This document shows, piece after piece, positions 43,598 through 52,637 of a stretch of DNA of 64,000 nt. Positions within the stretch are counted from its first letter, which is position 1, and each line of letters opens with the position of its first letter. The notes beneath the pieces are model-generated. The model was not told where the DNA came from, did no database searches, and saw only the letters and a list, made by a program, of their open reading frames with translations. Source of the DNA: JALYNX01 sp040905925 (lineage in GTDB: Bacteria; Actinomycetota; Acidimicrobiia; Spongiisociales; ZC4RG35). The stretch is from the NCBI GenBank assembly GCA_040905925.1, contig JBBDQO010000001.1, positions 1 through 64,000 on the forward strand, in the 5' to 3' direction. The position numbers and the translations under genes are program-made.

Positions 43598-43609
43598 TAC
43601 GCTGGCCGG

Positions 43610-44632
43610 GTGACCCTCCTTGCTACCCATCATCCGCACACGGACCATGTGGTGCTGCCTCTGCCGGAGTTTCGCCTCCACCCGGGTGAGCCATTGGGTG
43701 CCGGTCTGCAGCGGCTCAGTCTCAGCGAGATGGAGATTGCCGTGTCCGGCTTCTATGACGGCGAGGAGGCGTTCGGCGAGGCGGTGCACACCGCACGCAA
43801 GTCCACGAAGAAGATCAGGGCATTGCTTCGCCTGGTCCGCTTCGAAATCGGGGAAAAGGTCTATCGGTTCGAGAACCAGTCGATGCGTGACACCGCCCGT
43901 CTCATCTCCGGTGTCAGATCGGCCGCGGTCTTGGTCAACGCAGTCGACGACATCCAGGCGCTCTACGGATCGCTGCTCGCCGAGGGCACCTTCGAGGAGA
44001 CACGCGAGCGCTTGATGGTGAATCGTGCTCGGGTGGAGGCACGGGCCATGGAGGACCCCGAGCTGGTGCCCCGTGTGGTGGCCAATCTGGAGCGGGCCCA
44101 CAGTCGGTACGCATCGTGGCCCACCGATCCTCAGGCTCGGGAGGTGTACGGGATCGGGATACGTGATTCTTACGCAACGATCGGTCCCGGGCTCAAGGCA
44201 ACCTATCGACGGGGCCGGGACGAGATGGTCATGGCCTACCAGACGCCGAGCCCCGCCACTTTCCACCGTTGGCGGAAGCGGGTGAAGTACCTGAAGCACC
44301 AGATGGAGATCATCACCCCGCTCTGGCCCGAGGTGGTTCTCGGAATGGTGATCACCCTCGACCGGATGGCTGAGCTCCTGGGCGAGGACCACGATCTCGC
44401 CGAGTTGCTGGAGACACTCTCGGCGAGGCCCGACCTTTGCGCGAACCCGGTGGAGCGCTCCTTGTTGAGCGCCCTGGCTGAACAACGACGATCGGACGTC
44501 GAGACCGCCTCCAGGATCCTCGGCCGGAGGATCTATGCAGAGAGCCCGGCCGCGCTCAAGGGCAGGTTCGGGGCGTACTGGGAGTCGATGGAGTTGGCCA
44601 GAGGGTTCGCCTTGGCCCTCAACGGCCACTAA
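43610..44632 (+). CDS. CHAD-domain protein (polyphosphate-binding)
   Basis: A 340-aa helical protein. GTG 43610 is chosen because it leaves the divergent Nudix start intact, and TACGCT (43598-43603) 6 nt upstream would give a leaderless transcript. Two CHAD helical repeats carry the conserved basic/His positions: AVHTARKSTKKIRALLRLVR and FHRWRKRVKYLKHQMEII, with LDRMAELLGEDHDLAELLE between the helices. CHAD domains bind polyphosphate; this one lacks the CYTH triphosphatase partner. It may work with the polyphosphate kinase at the left edge. Confidence 0.88.
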   Translation: MTLLATHHPHTDHVVLPLPEFRLHPGEPLGAGLQRLSLSEMEIAVSGFYDGEEAFGEAVHTARKSTKKIRALLRLVRFEIGEKVYRFENQSMRDTARLISGVRSAAVLVNAVDDIQALYGSLLAEGTFEETRERLMVNRARVEARAMEDPELVPRVVANLERAHSRYASWPTDPQAREVYGIGIRDSYATIGPGLKATYRRGRDEMVMAYQTPSPATFHRWRKRVKYLKHQMEIITPLWPEVVLGMVITLDRMAELLGEDHDLAELLETLSARPDLCANPVERSLLSALAEQRRSDVETASRILGRRIYAESPAALKGRFGAYWESMELARGFALALNGH

Positions 44633-44668
44633 GCAGCGCGGAATCTGGAGGCCTCTCCAAGGGTTGGT

Positions 44669-45412
44669 TTGTGCACCGTGTTCGAAGTCCGCACCCAAAG
44701 AGGAATGAAGCGAGTGAGGGTGATGCTGGGCGGGGAGATGGTCGCGGATACCATCCGGCCACTCCTGGTTTGGGAGAAGCCCTCTTTCCCGAATTACTAC
44801 TTCCCCCAAGCCGACGTCAGAACCGAGCTCCTTGCGGAGACAGGTGAGACCGGGGAGTCACCCGGGCTGGGGCACGCCACCCGATACGTGGTCAAAGTAG
44901 GGACCGCAGAGGGATCGGCCTACGCCTTCCTCAACCCTGAGGTCTCTGATCTCGACGGACACATCGCCTTCGTGTGGAGGACCATGGACCACTGGTTCGA
45001 GGAGAACGAAGAGGTTTACACCCACGCCCGGGATCCGAACACCAGGATCGACATCCTGCCCTCGGACCGGCGGGTACGGGTGGTGATCGACGGAGTGACG
45101 GTGGCCGACTCGACCAATGGCGCCTTCCTCTACGAGACCGGGCTTCCACCCCGCTACTACCTGCCCAAGACCGATGTTCGAATGGACCTGACGACTCCCA
45201 CCAGTCGTTCCACAGCCTGCCCGTACAAGGGCAACGCTCGCTACTGGTCGGCGACGGTGAATGGCCAGGTCCACGAGGACATCTTCTGGGGATATGACAC
45301 CCCACTCCCCGAGTCTCAGAAGATCGCCGGATTGGTCTCGTTCTACAACGAGAAGGTCGATGTCTACCTCGACGAGGACCTCCAGGAGCGGCCGGTCACC
45401 AAGTTCTCCTAG
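44669..45412 (+). CDS. Tandem DUF427 protein
   Basis: A 247-aa protein of two DUF427 beta-tent domains (about 12-105 and 125-240): KRVRVMLGGEMVADTIRPLLVWEKPSFPNYYFPQADV and RRVRVVIDGVTVADSTNGAFLYETGLPPRYYLPKTDV are clearly homologous, followed by the CPYKGNARYWS type motif in the second. Function is not known for the family. The start is uncertain: TTG 44669, GTG 44678 or ATG 44705 are in frame. The stop overlaps that of the convergent iron permease-like gene. Confidence 0.83.
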   Translation: MCTVFEVRTQRGMKRVRVMLGGEMVADTIRPLLVWEKPSFPNYYFPQADVRTELLAETGETGESPGLGHATRYVVKVGTAEGSAYAFLNPEVSDLDGHIAFVWRTMDHWFEENEEVYTHARDPNTRIDILPSDRRVRVVIDGVTVADSTNGAFLYETGLPPRYYLPKTDVRMDLTTPTSRSTACPYKGNARYWSATVNGQVHEDIFWGYDTPLPESQKIAGLVSFYNEKVDVYLDEDLQERPVTKFS

Positions 45413-45861
45413 GGGCGGGACTGGCTGGAGTGGACCTTTTCCGCCTCCTCGAGCGAGTGTGACTCGGTCAGGTCCCGGTCCCGCATCGAGAGCTTGACCA
45501 GCTGCTGGTAGTACCCATGCAGGACATCGAGCTCGTCCTCGGAAAGCGCCTCGACATCGATCAGGCGGTTGCTGGCGCCCTTGGTCGCCGCGACGAGCTC
45601 GTTGAGCTTCAGCTCCATGGCTTTGCTGTCCTTGTTCTGAGTCTGCTGGATCAGAAAGACCATGAGAAAAGTGACGATCGTGGTGCTGGTGTTGATCACC
45701 AGTTGCCAGGTGTCTCCGAACCCGAAGATCGGGCCGGACAGAGCCCAGACGATGATCACGAAGAACGCGATCAGGAAGGCCCACGGTCGCCCGACCGCAT
45801 GAGTCACCCGGTGCGAGAACGCTTCGAACCAGCCCGTGAAACTTCGGGGATTGCTTGTCAT
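45409..45861 (-). CDS. Low-affinity iron permease-like membrane protein
   Basis: A 150-aa protein with two membrane segments (about 26-46 and 53-73) and an amphipathic C-terminal half. WFEAFSHRVTHAVGRPWAFLIAFFVIIVWALSGPIFGFGDTWQLVINTSTTIVTFLMVFLIQQTQNKDSKAMELKLNELVAA matches the bacterial low-affinity iron permease (Fet4-related) family well. Iron transport has rarely been shown for bacterial members, so the name is by family only. Confidence 0.85.
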   Translation of the reverse strand: MTSNPRSFTGWFEAFSHRVTHAVGRPWAFLIAFFVIIVWALSGPIFGFGDTWQLVINTSTTIVTFLMVFLIQQTQNKDSKAMELKLNELVAATKGASNRLIDVEALSEDELDVLHGYYQQLVKLSMRDRDLTESHSLEEAEKVHSSQSRP

Positions 45862-45977
45862 TGGGGGCTCCTGCGGCTGGGTCTGATGAAGGATTGCCCA
45901 GGCATGGTGGCACCAGAAAAAAAATTCCGAATCGGGCGACAGGGGTATGGAATCTGTCGGGAGCGTCGTGTAGCGTA

Positions 45978-45993
45978 GCGAACATATGTTCGA
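45978..45993 (+). promoter_or_regulatory. LexA SOS box overlapping the HNH gene start codon
   Basis: GCGAACATATGTTCGA matches the actinobacterial SOS box TCGAAC-N4-GTTCGA at all but the first base, with a perfect 14-bp palindromic core. The ATG of the downstream gene lies inside the box, so the first residues MFD are dictated by the operator. LexA cleavage after DNA damage should induce the gene. Confidence 0.85.
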
Positions 45994-47233
45994 TGTATTG
46001 AACCCACCGTCGAAGACGATGCTCGAGGCGCCGCATGATGGAGTGGCGCCGGAGGATCTGGTCGAAGAGCTAGCGTTGCTGTTCGCGGGCCGGGATCGTC
46101 TCGAAGCCCGGATTGCCGACCTGCTTCACCAAGCCGGCGAGACCAAGGCATTCGGGCGTGACGGTTATTCGTCGCTCACCGCCATGTTGAAGCACCGGAT
46201 GTCGTTGCACCCGGGAGAGGCGCAACGATATGTGGTGCGGGCCAATGGTCTGGCGGGCACCCCTCTCGTCGCTCTCGCCTACGCCCGAGGAGCAGTCACG
46301 GGCGCCCAGGTCGACGTGCTTCTCGAAGCGAAGTTCCTTGCGGGCGACGCTTTCCACGAGGCGGAAGGCCGGCTCGTGACGTTGGCCTTGGATACTCCGC
46401 TCGTCCGCGATCTGAAGAAACATCTCGAGTATTGGTTGGAGCAGGTGGCCGCGGTCGAGCTCGGAGCCGAGCGGAACCTGATGCGCGACTTGCGATCTCT
46501 GACCCTGCGCCGGGACGGGGAGATGATCCGGATCAACGGGTGGGTCGATGTCGAAGCCGGCGAGCGTCTTCGCGCCGGATTGGAGCTCGGCCCGCCGGCA
46601 GAGGGCGACACTCGATCAACACCGGCCCGCCGTGCCGACCTCCTTCTCGACATCATGAACGGAGCGTCCGACCGACCCGACATCACGGTCCATGTCTCCG
46701 CCGAGGCCCTCGGTCGGCGGGGGACCGGGATCTCTGAGACCAGCAACGGGACCTTCCTCACCGTTGACGAAATCAGCCGTCTCGCTTGTGATGCCAACCT
46801 GACCCGGGTCATCTTCGATCCCGAGTCCCGGCCCCTGGACGTGGGCAGGACCAAGCGCTTGGTCACCGGCCCGCTGCGGACCGCAATCTGGGCCAGAGAC
46901 CTCAGATGTGTCTTCACGACATGTGACAGGGACGCGAACTGGTGTGATGTCCATCACTTGGTCCACTGGGCCGACGGTGGCGAGACCAATATCGACAACC
47001 TGGTGTTGCTGTGTCGTACCCATCATGTTTTGGTCCACGAAGCGGGCTGGACCATCACCGGCCAGCCCGGCGAGCTCCTTTTCTACCGGCCCGATGGCAC
47101 CGAGTTGGGCACGGAACCGCCGCCACGGCCGCCAACCCGTCGCCCGCCGGTCACCTCGGAATCGAGACCTTCACTCCCACCCGGCGGTCTGCTCCCGATG
47201 ATCCGCAGCGTCCCCCGACTCAGGGCTCCATGA
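45986..47233 (+). CDS. DUF222/HNH endonuclease (13E12-family)
   Basis: A 415-aa protein. The DUF222 helical region (about 20-320) includes GYSSLTAMLKHRMSLHPGEAQRYVVRA. A C-terminal HNH nuclease domain reads ARDLRCVFTTCDRDANWCDVHHLVHWADGGETNIDNLVLLCRTHHVLVHE, with the HH/N/H catalytic pattern and zinc Cys pairs. The family is repeated in actinobacterial genomes (REP13E12 in mycobacteria) and is often under LexA. ATG 45986 lies in the SOS box; ATG 46019 is an alternative. A Pro-rich tail ends the protein. Confidence 0.9.
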   Translation: MFDVLNPPSKTMLEAPHDGVAPEDLVEELALLFAGRDRLEARIADLLHQAGETKAFGRDGYSSLTAMLKHRMSLHPGEAQRYVVRANGLAGTPLVALAYARGAVTGAQVDVLLEAKFLAGDAFHEAEGRLVTLALDTPLVRDLKKHLEYWLEQVAAVELGAERNLMRDLRSLTLRRDGEMIRINGWVDVEAGERLRAGLELGPPAEGDTRSTPARRADLLLDIMNGASDRPDITVHVSAEALGRRGTGISETSNGTFLTVDEISRLACDANLTRVIFDPESRPLDVGRTKRLVTGPLRTAIWARDLRCVFTTCDRDANWCDVHHLVHWADGGETNIDNLVLLCRTHHVLVHEAGWTITGQPGELLFYRPDGTELGTEPPPRPPTRRPPVTSESRPSLPPGGLLPMIRSVPRLRAP

Positions 47234-47279
47234 GATGTTGCGGTAGGTTGACACCGACCGCCATCACTGGAGCTCTTTC

Positions 47280-48010
47280 ATGTGTTACGACGACGATTCC
47301 AGCCCTCCAATCGAGCCGATCGACGGAGAGGTCTCCGGTCACGACGATCTGACACTGACCGCTGCGGACGGCAACCAGTTCTCGGCGTTCGCCGCCACCA
47401 GCACCCAGGCCAAAGGGCCCGGAGTGGTGATCCTCCCCGATGTGCGCGGTCTGCACCGTTTCTATGAGCAACTGGCGCTTCGTTTTGCCGAACACGGCTA
47501 CGACTCGGTCGCCATCGACTATTTCGGCCGTACCGCTGGTGTGGGGACGAGACGCGACGCATTCCCCTTCGCCGAGCATGTGCCGTTGACCACAATCGAG
47601 GGGGTGACCGCCGACACCGCCGCGGCCGTCGCCTACCTTCGCCGGGACGATCCCGATCGGGCGGTGTTCACCGTCGGGTTCTGTTTCGGGGGCAGCAACT
47701 CGTGGCATCAGGCCGCCGCCGGTCACGGCCTCGCCGGGGCGATTGGCTTCTACGGCAACCCCAAACGGCCTCCATCGGGCCCGATCGACCGGGTCGGCGA
47801 TTTCGAATGCCCGATATTGGGTCTGATGGCAGGGGACGATCCCGGCATCCCTGCCGAGGCGGTCGAAGAGTTTCGGCAAGCCTTGGAGAACGCCGGTGTC
47901 GACCAGGAGATCGTGGTCTACCCGGGGGCGCCGCACTCGTTCTTCGACCGCAAACAGGAGGAGTTCGCCGACGATTCGGCCGATGCCTGGCGGCGGGTCC
48001 TCGACTTCAT
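47280..48010 (+). CDS. Dienelactone hydrolase family protein (3' end lost in gap)
   Basis: About 243 residues are visible before the N run. The alpha/beta-hydrolase fold has PGVVILPDVRGLHRFYEQLALRFAEHGYDSVAIDYFGR, the nucleophile elbow GFCFGGSNS with Cys in place of Ser (typical of dienelactone hydrolases), Asp in MAGDDPGIP and His in YPGAPHSFFDRKQEEF. Only a few C-terminal residues should be missing. Substrates vary widely, so no pathway is assigned. Confidence 0.85.
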
Positions 48011-48110
48011 NNNNNNNNNNNNNNNNNNNNNNNNNNNNNNNNNNNNNNNNNNNNNNNNNNNNNNNNNNNNNNNNNNNNNNNNNNNNNNNNNNNNNNNNNN
48101 NNNNNNNNNN
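48011..48110. other. Assembly gap of 100 N
   Basis: Exactly 100 ambiguous bases, the usual arbitrary scaffold-gap length, so true distance is unknown. The ends of two convergent genes are lost in it. Apparent reading frames that run through the Ns are not real evidence of coding. Confidence 0.99.
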
Positions 48111-49327
48111 CCGGCAGCCACCATTACTCCGAACCCAGACATCCCGGCCAACAGATGGAAGCCTTCCGGCCCGGCCGGGCCCACCAGAGGGCGATTCTCT
48201 CGGGTCTTGATGTAGTAACCACCGTCGACCACGGAATGGGGAAGCCCGTGCAGATACGGGGCCAATCCGGGGGCCATTGTGGTAAGGCCCCGCATCACCA
48301 CCTCGGGATAGAGCGGGTCCTCGGGCAGGGGCCAGACCGGCTCCCTCACGTCGGCGTGGTACTCCCATAGGGCAAGGAGATAGGGAGAGTCGGCGCCGCC
48401 TTCGGGGCGGCCGTGACAGAAGATCGGCATCTCTCCCAGAAGATCGTGACGACCCTGCCGCCGCAGCTCGTCTCGCTCGTCATCGCTCCAGGCGATGCTC
48501 TGGGGATCGCTCCAGATGAACATCGGGGCATGACGGGGGATCACCCCGAGATGCTCCCGGAACGCCACCTTGACATGAAGCTCGGCGGACACCGGCACCT
48601 CGACTCCGACCATTGCCGCCACCGAGCGCGACATCGGCCCGGCAGCGTCGACCACGACCGGAGCCTCGATCTCACCCCCGGACGCCAAGCTGACACCGCT
48701 GACCGAGCCACCACTGACCGTTATCCCGGTGACCTCGTCCTTGATGACCCGGGCTCCGAGCTCGCGGGCCCGATCCAGCATCCAGGCGCCGAGTTGTTGG
48801 GCGCTGAACCACCCGGCGCGTCGCACGTGGATGGCGCCAACCGCGCGTTCGGTGATGAAAGGGAAGTGCTCCCGCACGGTGTCGGGCCCGACGAGGATGT
48901 CAGCGCCCTCAGGTGCGCCCAGATAACCCTCGTCGGGTGAGGTTGGATAAGGGATCGGTCCGGGGTGGATGCGAACTGGGCCCGCACCCAGAGCCGAGGT
49001 GAGATGGGCGTCCTCGATCATGGAGTGGAGGCGAGCGTCATCCCCGGTGGCGAACAGATAGCCACGTCGACTCATGCCAAAGACATTCCCCGATTCCGCC
49101 GCCATCCTCTCGAGGAGGTCGATGGAATGATTCATCAACTCGACCATCGGAAGGCTGGGCCACCAGTTGCGATAACACTCTGTCGACTTGTCCGAGGTCA
49201 GGGTCAACGGAGGTCGCGGATCGACGATCAGGACTCGCTCCAACCCTTGAGCCACCGCCAGGTGATAGGCGGCGGAGACGCCGACGACCCCGGCGCCGAT
49301 CACCACCACATCCGCGGAGGCGGCCAT
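48111..49327 (-). CDS. FAD-dependent oxidoreductase, DAO family (3' end lost in gap)
   Basis: About 406 residues of a D-amino-acid-oxidase-type flavoprotein (sarcosine/glycine oxidase-like). The dinucleotide fold is VVVIGAGVVGVSAAYHLA at residues about 7-24. Later motifs are VVVDAAGPMSRSVAAMVGVEVPV and, near the end, YYIKTRENRPLVGPAGPEGFHLLAGMSGFGVMVA, the FAD-closing motif. The C-terminus is cut by the N run. ATG 49327 directly follows the transketolase stop, suggesting co-transcription. Substrate is probably a secondary or tertiary amine, unresolved. Confidence 0.87.
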
Positions 49328-51274
49328 TCAGAGACTCAGGTGGCTGCGAACCCGTTCGGCGATCGCAGCGGGTGTGAATCCAAAATGCTGAGCGAGCACG
49401 TGATCCGGAGCCGAGGCGCCGAAGCGGTCGATTCCAATGATCAGCCCCTCCTCGCCGACGATACGCTCCCAACCGAAACTCGCGGCCGCTTCGACCGAGA
49501 CCCGCGGGGCCGATCCGAGCACGCGTTCCTGGTAGTCCTCATCCTGGTCGAAGAACAGCTCCCAGCAGGGAAGGCTGACCACCCGGGCTTCGACTCCCTC
49601 CCCAGCGAGGATCTCGGCCGCGCCCAGGGCCGCGGAGACCTCCGAGCCGGTGGCGATCAGCGTCACCGCCGAGCCGTAGCGCACGACATAACCGCCTTTG
49701 GCGACCCCGCCATCGACTGGCTCGAGTGTGGGCAGGTTTTGTCGGGTCAGCACCAGGGCCACCGGGCCATCATGACGGTTGAGGGCGATCTCCCAGGCCT
49801 GGAGCGTCTCATTGGCGTCGGCCGGCCGGATCACCCAGAGGTGGGGCATCGCTCTCAGTGAGGCCAGGTGCTCGATGGGCTGGTGGGTGGGCCCGTCCTC
49901 GCCGAGGAAGATCGAATCGTGGGTGTAGACCCAGATCGAAGGTGCTCCCATGATCGCCGATAGTCGGACCGCAGGCCGTTGGTAGTCACTGAACACGAAG
50001 AAGGTCGCCGAGTACGGCTTGAGCCCGCCGTGGACCGCCATCCCGTTCACCGCTCCGCCCATCGCGTGCTCCCGGACCCCGAACGGGATGTCGCGGGCGG
50101 TGCGGTCGGTGCGGGAGAAGAGTCGGCCCTTCTCGATCACCGTCTTGGTGGAGCCGGCGAGGTCGGCGGCTCCCCCGATGAACCCAGGCATCTTCTCTGC
50201 TATCTCGGCGAACAGCATCGCCGAGGAGGACCTGGTGGCGATGGCCTTGCCCACCTCGAAACCCGGTCCATCCAGTTTCACCGGAGCCGGTGAATGGAGG
50301 GCATCCCACAGACCTCGTTGCTCGGGGCCGGCGGCCGCGTATCGCTCGTTCCAACTCGAGTGATCGGTGCGGCCCCGGCCCATGGCGGCGCCGAAGAACT
50401 CATAGACCACGTCTTCGACGAGGAACGAAGGGTCGATTGGATAACCCATGGCTTCCTTGGCCAGCTTGATCTCCTCTTCCCCCAGCGGCGCCCCGTGGGC
50501 GGCGGCGGTGTCCTGGGCGTGGGGCGCGCCGTGGGCGATGTGGGTGTGACAGGAGATCAGGGATGGCCGGTCTTCACTGGCGATGGCGGCATCGATGGCG
50601 GTGGCGATCGCCGCCCGGTCGTGACCGTCGATGTCCTCGGTGTGCCAGCCCAAGGAGTCGAAACGGGCGGTGACGTCCTCGCTGAAGGTGATCTCGGTCG
50701 ACCCGTCGATCGAGATTCGATTGTTGTCATAGAGATAGATGAGCCGGCCCAGACCGAAATGGCCGGCCAGGGAGGCTGCCTCATTGCTGACCCCCTCCAT
50801 CAGGTCGCCGTCCGACACGAACCCGAATGTCCGATGGTCGACCAGGTCGGCCCCGAGACGGGCCCTGAGGTGAGTCTCGGCGATCGCCATCCCCACCCCG
50901 GTGGCGAAGCCCTGGCCGAGGGGGCCGGTGGTCATCTCGATGCCGAGCCGGTGGTCGATCTCGGGATGTCCGGCGGTGTGGCTTCCCCACTGCCTGAAGT
51001 TGTGGAGGTCGTCGAGGGTGATCGGGAACCCGCTGAGGTGGAGCAGCGAGTACAACAACATCGACCCATGCCCGTTGGATAGCACGAACCGGTCACGGTC
51101 CGGCCACTCCGGATCGTCAGGATCGACGTCGAGATACCGTCCCCAGAGGACGACCGCGATGTCAGCCATCCCCATGGGCATCCCGGGATGCCCACTATCG
51201 GCCTTCTGCACGGCGTCCATGGCCAGTGCCTTGATTGTGTTGACCGCCAGCTGCTCTACCGGGCTCGGTTCCAT
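49328..51274 (-). CDS. tkt: Transketolase
   Basis: ThDP enzyme of the pentose phosphate pathway, 648 aa. ATG 51274 gives the normal N-terminus (QLAVNTIKALAMDAVQKADSGHPGMPMGMADIAVVLW). Signatures: LSNGHGSMLLYSLLHL, GPLGQGFATGVGMA, the ThDP/Mg motif SDGDLMEGVSNEAASLAGH...YDNN, then DIPFGVREHAMGGAVNGMA with the catalytic Glu, and FLGEDGPTHQPIEHLASLRAMP. In-frame sequence upstream is not transketolase-like. It abuts the FAD oxidoreductase gene. Confidence 0.96.
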   Translation of the reverse strand: MEPSPVEQLAVNTIKALAMDAVQKADSGHPGMPMGMADIAVVLWGRYLDVDPDDPEWPDRDRFVLSNGHGSMLLYSLLHLSGFPITLDDLHNFRQWGSHTAGHPEIDHRLGIEMTTGPLGQGFATGVGMAIAETHLRARLGADLVDHRTFGFVSDGDLMEGVSNEAASLAGHFGLGRLIYLYDNNRISIDGSTEITFSEDVTARFDSLGWHTEDIDGHDRAAIATAIDAAIASEDRPSLISCHTHIAHGAPHAQDTAAAHGAPLGEEEIKLAKEAMGYPIDPSFLVEDVVYEFFGAAMGRGRTDHSSWNERYAAAGPEQRGLWDALHSPAPVKLDGPGFEVGKAIATRSSSAMLFAEIAEKMPGFIGGAADLAGSTKTVIEKGRLFSRTDRTARDIPFGVREHAMGGAVNGMAVHGGLKPYSATFFVFSDYQRPAVRLSAIMGAPSIWVYTHDSIFLGEDGPTHQPIEHLASLRAMPHLWVIRPADANETLQAWEIALNRHDGPVALVLTRQNLPTLEPVDGGVAKGGYVVRYGSAVTLIATGSEVSAALGAAEILAGEGVEARVVSLPCWELFFDQDEDYQERVLGSAPRVSVEAAASFGWERIVGEEGLIIGIDRFGASAPDHVLAQHFGFTPAAIAERVRSHLSL

Positions 51275-51317
51275 CGGCGGCGAGGGTACCCGGGGCGGGG
51301 GCGTTCGTTCTCCCCGG

Positions 51318-52070
51318 TCAGGGGCGGCACAGCTCACATGCCCTGAAGCCGGCCTGCTCGGCTGCTCGCCCCGACTTGAAGTCGACGACGTTCTCGGGCT
51401 TGGAGCGCCTGATGGCGCGACACGTCGGATGACAGAAGATGTGGGTGGAGACATTGCCCTGGACCCGGACCTGGCGCTCGGCGAGGTCCTCGAGATGGAC
51501 CGGGTCGGCGCCCTCGTAGGTGAGCAGCTCCCACTTGATGTGGGGGCCACCCAACGAGTAGGCGCCTATTGTGCCGTCCGACCGGACAACCCGATGACAG
51601 GGGATGATCAGGGGAATCGGGTTGCGAGCCATTGTCGAGCCCACGGCGCGGGCTGCGCCCGGGCGATCGGCCTCGCGGGCCAGCCAGCCGTATGGCCGGA
51701 CCTCGCCTTTGGGAATCGTGGCTGCGATCCGCAGGATCCTGGTCTGGAAGGCAGTCACCGAGCTCAGGTCGACCGGGAGCCTCCCCGGGGTCCCCGCCTC
51801 GATCGCAGCCGGGATGTGCCCGGCCCAGGCAGAAGGCGCCTCGGCCCGGATCAGCCTCCGGCCGTATCGATGGGCGAAGTAGCTCTCGAAGTCATATGAG
51901 GCCAGACTCAGGGACGAGACCCCCTTGGGGTTGAACGTGACCACGACCTCCCCAACCGGCGACTCGTAGAAGTCGTAACCGTCGGCGATCCCGGTCCCAA
52001 GGGCCACCCCCTCGCTGATGCCGTCCGGCATTGGCCCGGTCAAGTCGTGAAGTTGTTGTTCGATGTTCAT
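51318..52070 (-). CDS. O6-alkylguanine-DNA methyltransferase with C-terminal Ada zinc domain
   Basis: A 250-aa suicide repair protein. The MGMT domain (about 30-185) has acceptor Cys158 in PIPLIIPCHRVVRSDG and the Arg/Tyr DNA-binding helix region RAVGSTMARN. Residues about 195-250 match the Ada metal domain that repairs phosphotriesters: Cys213 and Cys217 in FCHPTCRA, Cys245 and Cys248 in AGFRACELCRP, with Cys213 the expected methyl acceptor. E. coli Ada has this domain at the N-terminus with an AraC helix-turn-helix, which is absent here. It overlaps the sigma-factor gene by 4 nt. Confidence 0.92.
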   Translation of the reverse strand: MNIEQQLHDLTGPMPDGISEGVALGTGIADGYDFYESPVGEVVVTFNPKGVSSLSLASYDFESYFAHRYGRRLIRAEAPSAWAGHIPAAIEAGTPGRLPVDLSSVTAFQTRILRIAATIPKGEVRPYGWLAREADRPGAARAVGSTMARNPIPLIIPCHRVVRSDGTIGAYSLGGPHIKWELLTYEGADPVHLEDLAERQVRVQGNVSTHIFCHPTCRAIRRSKPENVVDFKSGRAAEQAGFRACELCRP

Positions 52071-52582
52071 CTGTCTTGCTCCATCATCTCGCGCAAACGG
52101 TCCAATCCGCGATGGATGTCTGCCTTGACCGTCCCTTCAGGCCGGCCGGTCGACTCGGAGATCTCACCGATCCCCAGTCCCACCACGTGGCGTAAGACGA
52201 CCGCCGTCCTCTGATTCCGGTTGAGGGCGGCCAATCGGGCATCCCAGGCTCGCTGATCCGGCAGGTCGGGGTCGTCCCGGCCGTGGTCGTGCATCTCCAC
52301 GAGCATCGGTCGCCGCGCGCGGTCGCGAAGGTGGTTCCGACCCAGATTGAGGGCAATGGTCCACACCCAGGGAGCCAGCCGCAGGTCTTCGAACCGCTGC
52401 CGGTCGAAGTCACCGAGAGCCCGATAAGCCCTGATGAAGGTCTCCTGGGTCAGGTCCTCGGCCTCCTGGTGGTCGCCGCACATGCGTCGCAATCCCCAAT
52501 AGAGCCGTGGGCCCAGCTCCTTGACCAGCTCCGGGAAGGCCCGGTCCAGGTCCCCTGCGAGCGCGGTTGTCAGCTCATCCAT
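52067..52582 (-). CDS. ECF-type RNA polymerase sigma factor
   Basis: A 171-aa sigma-70-family ECF factor. Region 2 reads YWGLRRMCGDHQEAEDLTQETFIRAYRALGDFDRQRF with the conserved DLTQETF. Region 4 is LAALNRNQRTAVVLRHVVGLGIGEISESTGRPEGTVKADIHRGLDRLREMM. No anti-sigma factor gene is adjacent; instead its stop overlaps the start of the alkyltransferase gene. Control of, or by, alkylation damage is inferred. Confidence 0.92.
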   Translation of the reverse strand: MDELTTALAGDLDRAFPELVKELGPRLYWGLRRMCGDHQEAEDLTQETFIRAYRALGDFDRQRFEDLRLAPWVWTIALNLGRNHLRDRARRPMLVEMHDHGRDDPDLPDQRAWDARLAALNRNQRTAVVLRHVVGLGIGEISESTGRPEGTVKADIHRGLDRLREMMEQDR

Positions 52583-52637
52583 CGTTATCAGAACACCTAT
52601 GGCAACGATTCGGTTGCAGCCGTCGCACCGTACTTAG

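Noticed and set aside
47918..48215. Reading frames continuing across the N run
   Set aside because: The bases are unknown, so continuity is an artefact; both genes are ended at the gap.
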